A stretch of 64,000 nucleotides of DNA. It comes from Chromatiales bacterium. Its GTDB lineage: Bacteria > Pseudomonadota > Gammaproteobacteria > Poriferisulfidales > Oxydemutatoraceae. Positions 56,462 through 64,000 of this stretch are shown here, piece after piece. The notes below the pieces were generated by a model. That model did no database searches and was not told the DNA's origin. It saw only the letters and a list, made by a program, of their open reading frames with translations. The first letter of the stretch is position 1, and each line of letters starts with the position of its first letter. The stretch spans positions 1-64,000 of the forward strand of contig JACONC010000007.1 of the NCBI GenBank assembly GCA_014323925.1, written 5' to 3'. The position numbers and the translations under genes are program-made.

Positions 56462-57685
56462 CTAATTCTCCGCAGCATCGCTTTGATTGTTTTGCATTTT
56501 GCTTTCCAGCATTGTCAATGTCGGTAATGCTTGTCCCGACACAAATTGTAGAAAAGCACCACCGCCGGTAGAGATATACATATTATCGTGTTGCAGTTCA
56601 AATTTCTTAATCGCCGCCGAGGTATCTCCACCGCCGACCACGATATGCGCGTTCGTTTTTTGGATAGCGTCGGCAACTGCGCCAGTGCCGGCGGCAAAGG
56701 GTGTGTATTCAAACGCACCGGGCGGCCCGTTCCAGAGTATAAGATCAGCCGCCGCTATCGCATCGGCATAAGTCGCTTGAGTTTTCACCCCAATATCTAA
56801 AATCATCTCGTCTTTTTCTATGTTGTCTATAGCTTTGCACACTGTGTGCGCATGTTGCGATAATTCTTTGGCACATATTACATCGGATGGCAATAATAAT
56901 TGTTTATTTTTTGCTGTCATTCTATCCTGCAGATCAATCGCAAAGGAGATAAGCTCTTTTTCGTATAAAGATTGTCCTATGTCGTAGCCCATTGCTGCAA
57001 TAAAAGTATTTGCGATACCACCCCCTATGATCAGCGTATCCACTTTTTCCGAGAGAACGGATAATAACTCGAGCTTGCCTGCTATCTTAGCACCACCGAC
57101 GATTGCAACTCGCCGTAAGTCAGGCGAATAGTCTGCCGCATCGTTATCTAATAGGTTACTAATTTCGGCTATTTCTTGGGCAAATAATGTGCCTACACAA
57201 GCGACTTTAGCATGGGCGAGCGCTTGGTGCGTTGATGCATGGGCGCGGTGTGCACAGCCGAAAGCGTTCATCACATAAACATCGCAAAGCTCAGCTAAGC
57301 CGGTTGCCAGCTGGTCGTCGTCGCTTAACTCGCCAGCTTGAAAGCGGATATTCTCGCACATCACCAGCTCTCCCGGTTCAACCGCAACACCGCTTAGGTA
57401 ATCAGTGACTACCGGCACAGCTTTGTCCAATAATTCCGACAGGCGATCTGCAACCGGCTGTAAAGAAAATGCGCTATCCACTTGACCTGCTTCAGGCCGT
57501 CCCAAATGAGAGACTAGCATCAGCGCCGCCGGTGCCTCTAAAGCGGTGCGTATATCAGGCAGGTTGGCACGAATTCTTAAATCGTCACTCACCACACCAT
57601 TGTGTAGAGGAACATTCATATCAACGCGCATCATCACGCGTTTGTTCGCCAGTGGGACTTGTTCAAGGGTGCGTAGCGCGATCAT
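56462..57685 (-). CDS. pgk: Phosphoglycerate kinase
   Basis: 407 residues. MRVDMNVPLHNG, LVSHLGRPEAG, the VGGAKIAGKLELL stretch and the C-terminal VGGGDTSAAIKKF are typical. The order gap-pgk-pyk-fba is a common proteobacterial glycolytic cluster. 28 bases after gap. Confidence 0.97.
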   Translation of the reverse strand: MIALRTLEQVPLANKRVMMRVDMNVPLHNGVVSDDLRIRANLPDIRTALEAPAALMLVSHLGRPEAGQVDSAFSLQPVADRLSELLDKAVPVVTDYLSGVAVEPGELVMCENIRFQAGELSDDDQLATGLAELCDVYVMNAFGCAHRAHASTHQALAHAKVACVGTLFAQEIAEISNLLDNDAADYSPDLRRVAIVGGAKIAGKLELLSVLSEKVDTLIIGGGIANTFIAAMGYDIGQSLYEKELISFAIDLQDRMTAKNKQLLLPSDVICAKELSQHAHTVCKAIDNIEKDEMILDIGVKTQATYADAIAAADLILWNGPPGAFEYTPFAAGTGAVADAIQKTNAHIVVGGGDTSAAIKKFELQHDNMYISTGGGAFLQFVSGQALPTLTMLESKMQNNQSDAAEN

Positions 57686-57713
57686 AGAGGACTATCCTAA
57701 ATCTGTGAATGGG

Positions 57714-58739
57714 TTATTTCGCCGCCATCAACGCGTGGCTGGTATCTATCATACGGCACGCATAAGCCCACTCGTTATCGTACCATGCTGATACTTTGAC
57801 CAGGTTACCTTCCATCACTTGGGTTAAAGTGGAATCGTAAATTGCCGACGCCGTATGACCATTAAAATCGCAAGACACTAATGGCGCATCGCAATACGCG
57901 ATGATACCTGCCATACTATCCTGCGCTGCAGTCTGCATCACCTGGTTGACTTCTTGTTTAGTCGTTGGGCGAGATGCAGTGAAAGTCAAGTCGACCAAAG
58001 ACACATTGAGAGTCGGAATACGCAGCGCATAACCGTGTAATTTGCCGGCTAATTGCGGCAGCACCAATCCCACCGCTTGGGCTGCTCCGGTTTTAGTTGG
58101 GATAATAGAAGTCGTCGCAGAACGCGCACGGCGCAATTCTTTGTGTGCTGAGTCAATTAACACTTGGTCGTTGGTATAGGCGTGCACTGTGGTAAGTAGA
58201 CCGTGTTCTATGCCGATAGTATCGTGCAATACCTTAGCAACGGGAGCCAAACAATTTGTTGTGCACGAAGCGTTTGAGACAACGCAATGTTCCGCTTTTA
58301 ATATGTCAGTGTTCACGCCATAAACAACGGTTGCATCGACATCGCCAGATGCCGGTGCCGATATGAGCACTTTGTTTGCGCCATTGTCAAGGTGTGGTTG
58401 TGCTAGGGCGTTACTCTTAAACTTGCCGGTACATTCACAGAGCACTTCTGTAGCGACTTCGCCCCAAGGGATTTTAGCCGGGTCGCGCTGGCAATATACT
58501 TGGATTATATCGTCGTTGATAGCGATGTGCTGGTCATCAACGACGCGGACATCGGCGGCAAACTTACCGTGGGTTGAATCGTGGCGCGTTAAATACGCTA
58601 CGGTTTCTATATCAGTGGTTGCATTGATGGCAACCAGGCGAGTATTGCGGGTATAGTCAAGTTCGTACAGGGCGCGCACGATACAACGACCGATGCGTCC
58701 GTATCCATTGACCGCAATATTAACTGAGTGTGGGGGCAT
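57714..58739 (-). CDS. gap: Glyceraldehyde-3-phosphate dehydrogenase
   Basis: 341 residues. NAVNGYGRIGR-like IAVNGYGRIGRC at the dinucleotide fold, the catalytic cysteine in SNASCTTNCLAP, TVHAYTNDQ and WYDNEWAYA. The usual Asp after the second beta strand is replaced in VAINATTD, so the NAD/NADP preference is uncertain. Its start overlaps the tkt 3' end by 20 bases. Confidence 0.95.
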   Translation of the reverse strand: MPPHSVNIAVNGYGRIGRCIVRALYELDYTRNTRLVAINATTDIETVAYLTRHDSTHGKFAADVRVVDDQHIAINDDIIQVYCQRDPAKIPWGEVATEVLCECTGKFKSNALAQPHLDNGANKVLISAPASGDVDATVVYGVNTDILKAEHCVVSNASCTTNCLAPVAKVLHDTIGIEHGLLTTVHAYTNDQVLIDSAHKELRRARSATTSIIPTKTGAAQAVGLVLPQLAGKLHGYALRIPTLNVSLVDLTFTASRPTTKQEVNQVMQTAAQDSMAGIIAYCDAPLVSCDFNGHTASAIYDSTLTQVMEGNLVKVSAWYDNEWAYACRMIDTSHALMAAK

Positions 58740-60729
58740 GATGTTGTCCTATTATAGTCAGAGCTGTTGCGTAGATTTTTTCTACGCTAAAGCCGAAGTG
58801 TTCAAATAAATCTTTGCCTGGTGCCGATGCGCCATAAGAGTCAATGCCGATGACCGTGCCGTGTGTATCTACATAACGATACCACCAATCGCGATTACCT
58901 GCTTCAATCACCAGTCGCGGCACATCTGGCAGCAATACCTTATCCCGATAACTTTGTGGTTGTCGTCCAAATACTTCGGCACAAGGCATGGAAACTAAAT
59001 TACTTGGATGATTGTTATCGTTTAGCTGCGCACAGACCTGCATGGCTAAAGCCACCTCAGAACCGGTTGCAATAATGGTTAAAACAGGCGACGGTGTTTC
59101 ATGCAGTAAATATGCACCGTTTGCTATCAACGGCAACTGCGTATGCGTACGCTTGCAGTGTGCGAGTGTTTGCCGAGAAAGCACCAGAGCGCTCGGGTGA
59201 TCCTCAGCTTCTAGTGCGGCTTGCCAAGCCACTGCCGTCTCCACCGAATCGCAAGGCCGCCATACATCCAAGTTTGGTATCAGGCGCAGGCTGTTCAGGT
59301 GTTCGATGGGTTGATGTGTAGGTCCGTCTTCGCCCAAACCTATTGAGTCGTGGGTATAAATAAAGACGATTCTTCTCTCCATCATCGCCGCTAAGCGCAG
59401 CGCGTTGCGCGCATAATCTGAGAACACCAAGAAAGTGGCTACAAATGGAATAAAGCCGCCGTGCAATGATATACCGTTGGCGATTGCCGACATAGCGAAC
59501 TCGCGCACCCCAAAATAAATGTAATTACCGTTATGCTGTTTGGAAGTTATCGCTTGGCTACCTTCCCACAAAGTGCCGTTTGACCCGGCTAAATCTGCAG
59601 AACCACCGATTAATTCAGGCAAGCATTCGCTGTACGATGCTAGGGTTTGACGCGATGCTTCACGAGTGGCGAGTGCTTTTTCTTGTTGGTCGCTTTGTTC
59701 AATCCATTGCTGTGCATGCGTATGCCAGTTATCCGGTAGCTCGCCGCGCATACGACGATAAAACTCGCTTGCTAGTTCGGGGTGTTCCAATTGATAGGTC
59801 TCAAGTTTTTGCAACCACTGCGACTGTTTGAGACTGCCTCGCTCTCTAGCATCCCAAGCATTTCGTATCTCAGATGGAATGTCAAAAGGTGGATGATGCC
59901 AATCCAATTTCTGCCGCGCCTGTGCTACCGCCTCATCGCCCAAAGGCGCGCCGTGCACCGCCTCGTCGCCTTGTTTAGGCGCACCGTAGCCGATAATCGT
60001 CTGGCAACATAATAGGCTCGGTTGCGGGCTTGCCAGTGCCGCTTCAATCGCCGCACGGATAGCATCCGAATTATGCCCGTCTATCTCCGGGATCACCTGC
60101 CAGCCATAAGCCGCAAAGCGCTTGGGTGTATCGTCGTTGAACCATCGCTTCACCTGTCCGTCGATAGATATGCCGTTGTCGTCGTAAAACACAATCAGTT
60201 TGCCGAGTTGCAGGGTGCCAGCCAGCGAAGCCGCTTCGTGCGAGATACCCTCCATCATACAACCGTCGCCGGCGAATACATAAGTGTGATGATTGACGAT
60301 GTCCAATGCGCCGCGATTAAAATGTTGTGCCATAGTGCGCTCGGCGATTGCCATCCCGACCGCATTCGCCAACCCTTGTCCGAGCGGACCGGTGGTGGCT
60401 TCGACACCAGTAGTGATGCCGAACTCAGGATGACCGGGAGTTGCCGAACCCAATTGTCTAAAGTGTATAAGCTCCTCTAATTTCAGCGGATAGCCACTTA
60501 AGTAGAGTAGCGCATAATGCAACATGCAACCGTGGCCGTTGGACAGAATAAAGCGGTCGCGGTCATACCAAGTGCTATCGTTGGGATTGTGTTTTAGATA
60601 ATCGTTCCATAACACTTCGGCGATATCAGCCATACCCATCGGCATACCGGGATGCCCGGAGCGCGCTTTTTGCACGGCATCCATACTGAGTGCTCTAATT
60701 GCATTAGCAAGTTGTTTGCGAGATGGCAT
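58720..60729 (-). CDS. tkt: Transketolase
   Basis: 669 residues from the ATG at 60729 (a TTG directly before it is less likely). Thiamine diphosphate-dependent; RALSMDAVQKARSGHPGMP near the N-terminus, the TPP motif GDGCMMEGISHEAASLAG, and HDSIGLGEDGPTHQP in the second domain. Links the pentose phosphate pathway to glycolysis and begins the tkt-gap-pgk-pyk-fba operon. Confidence 0.96.
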   Translation of the reverse strand: MPSRKQLANAIRALSMDAVQKARSGHPGMPMGMADIAEVLWNDYLKHNPNDSTWYDRDRFILSNGHGCMLHYALLYLSGYPLKLEELIHFRQLGSATPGHPEFGITTGVEATTGPLGQGLANAVGMAIAERTMAQHFNRGALDIVNHHTYVFAGDGCMMEGISHEAASLAGTLQLGKLIVFYDDNGISIDGQVKRWFNDDTPKRFAAYGWQVIPEIDGHNSDAIRAAIEAALASPQPSLLCCQTIIGYGAPKQGDEAVHGAPLGDEAVAQARQKLDWHHPPFDIPSEIRNAWDARERGSLKQSQWLQKLETYQLEHPELASEFYRRMRGELPDNWHTHAQQWIEQSDQQEKALATREASRQTLASYSECLPELIGGSADLAGSNGTLWEGSQAITSKQHNGNYIYFGVREFAMSAIANGISLHGGFIPFVATFLVFSDYARNALRLAAMMERRIVFIYTHDSIGLGEDGPTHQPIEHLNSLRLIPNLDVWRPCDSVETAVAWQAALEAEDHPSALVLSRQTLAHCKRTHTQLPLIANGAYLLHETPSPVLTIIATGSEVALAMQVCAQLNDNNHPSNLVSMPCAEVFGRQPQSYRDKVLLPDVPRLVIEAGNRDWWYRYVDTHGTVIGIDSYGASAPGKDLFEHFGFSVEKIYATALTIIGQHHAPTLS

Positions 60730-60732
60730 CAA

Positions 60733-61193
60733 TTAAAGATGGTAGTTATAAGTTTGCAATATTTAATAATCATGCAGTGAAAAGCGAACTTCGGCAAAGT
60801 CCTAATTTGATAGTATACAATAATCCTGCGTTTGTTGCAGTAGCATACCAGCTTGCTTGCTGCCAAATCTTAATCAAATGTTAATAATGTAAACACTCAG
60901 GTTCAGGTCGATGTTGGGAGCAGGCGGTCGGGCGACCTTGATATATCCCTAGACCGTCGCGGCGACCCTGTGCTTTTCCACCTATCAGCCATCTTCCATT
61001 TCTTTCTAAAAAATAAGCAAGATATATTCTCTATTTTTTGATACTATAACCAATGCTACAAATACGGAGTTCAGCCCATTGTCGGGCGACCCGTGAATAT
61101 AATACCGTCCAGGAAATAGCGGGGACACCATAAATCCGTGTTTGTAGCAATCGCCTGACACCCTGTTAGGCACAACAAACAGGAGTTTATGGA
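60733..61193. other. Gene-free interval with three small GC-rich palindromes
   Basis: No supported gene. The 11-mer GTCGGGCGACC occurs at 60927-60937 and again at 61081-61091, and a variant GTCGCGGCGACC at 60956-60967. Each is a near-palindrome (GTCG/CGAC) inside AT-rich DNA. The divergent promoters of tkt (minus) and the barrel protein (plus) must be here. Confidence 0.5.
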
Positions 61194-61736
61194 ATGAAAA
61201 AAATTATATTACTACTCGCCTTAGTATTCCCGGTTATCTCTACTGCAGAGTCCTATTTAGGATTAGGCGGGGGAATAGGGTCGATCCAAGAATCCGGCAT
61301 CGATGATGCATTTTTAACCTATGTCTATGGCGGACATCAGTTTAATGAATATCTATCATTGGAAATAGCTTATATGAAATCAGCTAGTTTTAGTGCAACT
61401 GGCGACCGAGTATTTGATCCTCTTAACCAAGTATTTAATGTTAACAATGACAAGATATATGGAGAAGCCTGGATACCCTCGCTGAGTCTCCATTATATTG
61501 AGAATAACTGGAAGTTATTTGCTCTAATCGGTAATGCCTTTTGGCAAGCTCGCACGAACGATGAAGGCGTCGGCGTTAATGACGAGGATACCGATTTTGC
61601 GTATGGTTTAGGCATTGAATATAGACCAGCTAAATGGGGTCTACGCGCTGAATGGCGCAGGCTAGAAATAGACTGGATTATAACAGGGGAAACCGAACTA
61701 GATGCTTTTCTAATCAGTCTCAATAGATATTTTTAG
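61194..61736 (+). CDS. Small outer-membrane beta-barrel protein
   Basis: 180 residues with a signal peptide (about 1-18, cleavage near ISTAES). The mature part is alternating beta strands (YLGLGGGIGSI, YGLGIEYRPAKWGLRAEWRR) and ends in the aromatic NRYF, the C-terminal Phe signal for barrel assembly. An eight-stranded OmpA/OmpX-like barrel is likely. AGGAG precedes the start. Confidence 0.8.
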   Translation: MKKIILLLALVFPVISTAESYLGLGGGIGSIQESGIDDAFLTYVYGGHQFNEYLSLEIAYMKSASFSATGDRVFDPLNQVFNVNNDKIYGEAWIPSLSLHYIENNWKLFALIGNAFWQARTNDEGVGVNDEDTDFAYGLGIEYRPAKWGLRAEWRRLEIDWIITGETELDAFLISLNRYF

Positions 61737-61803
61737 CGTATCCACCTAACAGGTATCTAGATTCACTAGGCTGATTAGATCCTCGCCCTAGCTTCCATTG
61801 GAT

Positions 61804-61828
61804 GTTCGGCATATGTCCGAATGTTTTT
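61804..61828 (+). terminator. Weak terminator after the barrel gene
   Basis: TTCGG-CATATGT-CCGAA (61805-61821) followed by TGTTTTT. A five-pair stem with a seven-base loop, about 70 bases past the stop. Confidence 0.35.
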
Positions 61829-61904
61829 ATGTATGTATAATGTATTGTAAATTATATTAGAATAGGTGATTATTAAACCGAACCACTAATCAAAGGAGGT
61901 TATT

Positions 61905-62291
61905 ATGGGTTGGAGAGAACGCCAAGACGAAGAAGCCTATAGCGAAGCGGATATAGAAGAGCGTCTTAAAGCAGAGTTACCGCATTGGTATTACGAAAAC
62001 GGATGGATACGCCGTAAGTATCGCACCCACAGCTGGAAGAGCACTTTGATGGTCATCAACACCGTCGGCCATTTAGCCGAAGCAGCCTTCCACCATCCAG
62101 ACCTCACCGCCTCTTATGCTTTCGTCATCGTCAAATTAATGAACCACGCAGCTAAAGGCGTGACCAATAAAGATTTTGAGCTAGCAAAAAAAATAGAAGA
62201 TGTCATCCAATGGCAACCTGCCGATGAGGAAAGCTCTCTGACCGGCACCCCGTCGGATGCCCGCTTTGCCTATATCAAATACGATAAGTGA
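61905..62291 (+). CDS. Pterin-4a-carbinolamine dehydratase-like protein
   Basis: 128 residues. The PCD core is in the middle: WYYENGWIRRKYRTHSW, the HHPDLTASYAFV block with paired His and Asp, and LMNHAAKGVTNKDFELA. The canonical family dehydrates 4a-hydroxytetrahydrobiopterin; homologues without a pterin-dependent hydroxylase nearby may serve other roles, including pterin-cofactor metabolism. AAAGGAGG stands 7 bases upstream, the strongest ribosome site in the window. Confidence 0.85.
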   Translation: MGWRERQDEEAYSEADIEERLKAELPHWYYENGWIRRKYRTHSWKSTLMVINTVGHLAEAAFHHPDLTASYAFVIVKLMNHAAKGVTNKDFELAKKIEDVIQWQPADEESSLTGTPSDARFAYIKYDK

Positions 62292-62397
62292 AGCCCGCAG
62301 ATAGCTGAGGAGAATGCGCTGACATACCCGTTGTTATCAGGCAAAGGAAGGTAGTATTTAGGTCTTTTCCTGCGACCAGAGTTGGTTTTTATAATTT

Positions 62398-62937
62398 TTA
62401 TACTTGTATAGCACATTGTTTCAGCATTTCGGTAAACCCTATGCATGCAATTTCTTGCTCTTCACATATTAACGGGATTTTATAATTTGATTTTTTCCGC
62501 GGACTTGAGGCTTGCCGAGCCTCAAGAGTAACAACCGTATGACCATTTAAGGAAGCATAAGCGATTAAACTAATGTCTTGGCGACTTGCTCCTCTTGATA
62601 TGTCGTCGGTCTCGTATTGCTCCATCAATTCTAAAGTCCGTTCTTCAACCTCGTTGGTAATCGGAGTTTCGCTAATGCCCATGTCTCTTTTCAACCATAT
62701 ACGAACCGGATGGTCTTCCAATAACTTTTGTTTTTCATTATCGCTTATTTGGCCATTAATCAGTTTCCGCTCTTTTTCTGGGAGGATGGGTTCTATTTCG
62801 TCGAAAATAGGCTTAATCAAAATTATTTTCCCTAGTAGTTTGCTTTCCATCTCTGGGTATAGAGAGGGGAATATATCTTTAGGATAGGTTGTATGCCAGA
62901 CAGTGATGAATACATTTGCATCTACGCAGTAGTTCAT
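62398..62937 (-). CDS. DUF4411 PIN-like protein, putative toxin
   Basis: 179 residues. MNYCVDANVFITVW holds the first acidic residue of a PIN domain, RQDISLIAYASLNGHTVVTLE the later Asp and the strand leading to the last acidic residue. This is the DUF4411 branch of PIN-like nucleases. Its ATG overlaps the upstream protease gene in ATGA. By pairing with an XRE/ImmA protein it looks like the toxin of a type II toxin-antitoxin-like locus; RNase activity is inferred. Confidence 0.8.
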   Translation of the reverse strand: MNYCVDANVFITVWHTTYPKDIFPSLYPEMESKLLGKIILIKPIFDEIEPILPEKERKLINGQISDNEKQKLLEDHPVRIWLKRDMGISETPITNEVEERTLELMEQYETDDISRGASRQDISLIAYASLNGHTVVTLEARQASSPRKKSNYKIPLICEEQEIACIGFTEMLKQCAIQV

Positions 62938-64000
62938 AGCAGAGACTCTAATTTCAGCGCATCCCTTGCTTTTTTAATGCCAAGTAATTGACAGAGTTTA
63001 TGCAACCCAATCTCCTGATTGTGGTATGTTTGTATAACCGCCTTAGTGTAAATATTACCGTATTGAGCGAGTGCTTCTTTCGCGATATTTCTTGATATAG
63101 GTATTTTGTTTTCTTTTTGTTGGCGTCGGCTATTTTCATAGTTTATGCTTAGCTGTTTTTCTATTTCTCTGAATGCCGAGACGGTAATAATATTCAAATA
63201 TTTCAACCTAACTAGGAAAGCGTAGGAACTCACTTTAAATATCTTGGCAAGTTTATCTATTTGTTTTATTCGTTCATTCAACGGTGCTTCGCTGACAAAA
63301 TCCTCTACAACCTCTAAGAAATCATACTCAGGCATCAACACTTCACCGGCGAATTGATTGCACCATCTTTCCTCGTCCGTTTCTATTTCCTTAACTGGTT
63401 CTATCCGCTCATCTAGAGCACTCTTCTTATGGAGCAGGTGTCCCAGTTCGTGGAATAATGTAAAAGATTGCGCTCTATATGCATCAGAACTATTAATAAC
63501 GATAATAGGCAATAATTCATTGTATATAGCGAAGCCCTGAACACTAGGCCGGACTTTAGACCATCCTGGGTATTTACTGGTCATGAAAACAAAAATATTT
63601 TTATTCTCAACGAGTTGCTTCCGTTCCTCAAGAGAGTATGCTTTTTCCGAATAGCCTAGCCATTGGCGGATAACTTCTGCGGCAGATTTATGGTCCCGCC
63701 CTATTAGCGGTGGTGAGAAGGGCTGTACGGGTTCTCCCATATCGTCTCTTAATTCCAGTAATAATTCTCTGAAGCGTTCCACGCGTGCTATCACAGAGCG
63801 TACTTCATAATCATTAGTGATACTATTCTGAAATTGTCTAAAGGCGACAGATTTATTGAAGCGATATCTTTCTGGCAACTCCTCCTTCAAAAAGACCCAT
63901 ACCGGCACCTGATATCGCCCAGCAATTTTTTCAAGTTGCATGATGGTAGGATACTTTTTGCCTGCTTCTATATCGGCAAGACTTTTTAGTCCTGCTTTTT
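62934..64000 (-). CDS. XRE helix-turn-helix / ImmA-IrrE metallopeptidase, 5' end cut by window edge
   Basis: The frame continues to the right edge without a stop; residues KAGLKSLADIEAGKKYPT before the first visible ATG at 63941 belong to an XRE-type helix-turn-helix, so the true start lies outside. After it comes a linker and the ImmA/IrrE (DUF955) peptidase with FTLFHELGHLLH (HExxH) and the following acidic residue in EERWCNQFAGEVLMP. Such fusions act as antitoxins or as regulators cleaving a repressor. Coupled to the PIN gene through ATGA. Confidence 0.87.
   Translation of the reverse strand, partial: KAGLKSLADIEAGKKYPTIMQLEKIAGRYQVPVWVFLKEELPERYRFNKSVAFRQFQNSITNDYEVRSVIARVERFRELLLELRDDMGEPVQPFSPPLIGRDHKSAAEVIRQWLGYSEKAYSLEERKQLVENKNIFVFMTSKYPGWSKVRPSVQGFAIYNELLPIIVINSSDAYRAQSFTLFHELGHLLHKKSALDERIEPVKEIETDEERWCNQFAGEVLMPEYDFLEVVEDFVSEAPLNERIKQIDKLAKIFKVSSYAFLVRLKYLNIITVSAFREIEKQLSINYENSRRQQKENKIPISRNIAKEALAQYGNIYTKAVIQTYHNQEIGLHKLCQLLGIKKARDALKLESLL

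Overview
The window is 64 kb of a gammaproteobacterial chromosome with moderate G+C (roughly mid-40s %, estimated by eye). The assignment rests on gene order: nnr-tsaE-amiB, rimP-nusA-infB-rbfA-truB, mlaC next to murA, hemA-prfA-prmC and clpX-lon-hupB-(tRNA-Val, tRNA-Asp)-ppiD are all gammaproteobacterial neighbourhoods. Several usual partners are missing beside their genes (mutL after amiB, rpsO-pnp after truB, mlaFED before mlaC, ilvB before ilvN, clpP next to clpX). This points to a lineage with a rearranged and possibly reduced genome. I cannot name the genus.

Layout. 1-819: an Rpn/PD-(D/E)XK nuclease cut by the window edge, then a gene-poor stretch. 1.27-6.56 kb (minus): asnB-nnr-tsaE-amiB. 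7.3-13.1 kb (plus): the rimP-nusA-infB-rbfA-truB translation cluster, with a promoter and a hairpin in its leader, followed by moaA. 14.2-19.9 kb (plus): mlaC, murA, hisG (short form), aroG-type DAHP synthase, hisD and a NIF3-family gene, mostly tightly packed. 20.1-23.9 kb (minus): an fbpABC-type ferric iron importer.

24.1-27.5 kb is a small accessory island: a two-gene type II restriction-modification system (beta-arranged methyltransferase plus HNH nuclease), a KilA-N protein and a decayed IS3-family element. 27.5-31.6 kb (minus) is a tight three-gene operon of a membrane J-domain protein, a NorD/CbbO-type VWA protein and an aminotransferase. Then come a small unknown gene and fabI (plus), and a solute symporter, ppiD, tRNA-Asp, tRNA-Val, hupB, lon and clpX (minus).

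40.9-43.4 kb (plus) is the most unusual locus. Three overlapping genes encode a 413-residue protein with a QueD/PTPS-like C-terminal domain and an unrecognised N-terminal part, a fructose-6-phosphate aldolase/transaldolase, and a retropepsin-like protein ending in a SEC-C zinc motif. It is followed by hemA-prfA-prmC (minus), tusA, ilvN-ilvC-pssA, a putative molybdenum-cofactor carrier, small membrane proteins, tRNA-Leu and tig-clpP (plus). A carbon-metabolism operon, tkt-gap-pgk-pyk-fba, is on the minus strand.

The right end has a small outer-membrane barrel protein, a pterin-4a-carbinolamine dehydratase-like gene, and a two-gene module (XRE/ImmA-IrrE protease plus DUF4411 PIN protein) that looks like a toxin-antitoxin or stress locus and runs off the edge. 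Most of the window is core metabolism and information processing. The accessory content lies at both ends and in the 24-27.5 kb island. I did not find a clearly new defence or mobile system; the best candidates for undescribed biology are the QueD-fusion operon and the J-domain/NorD operon.
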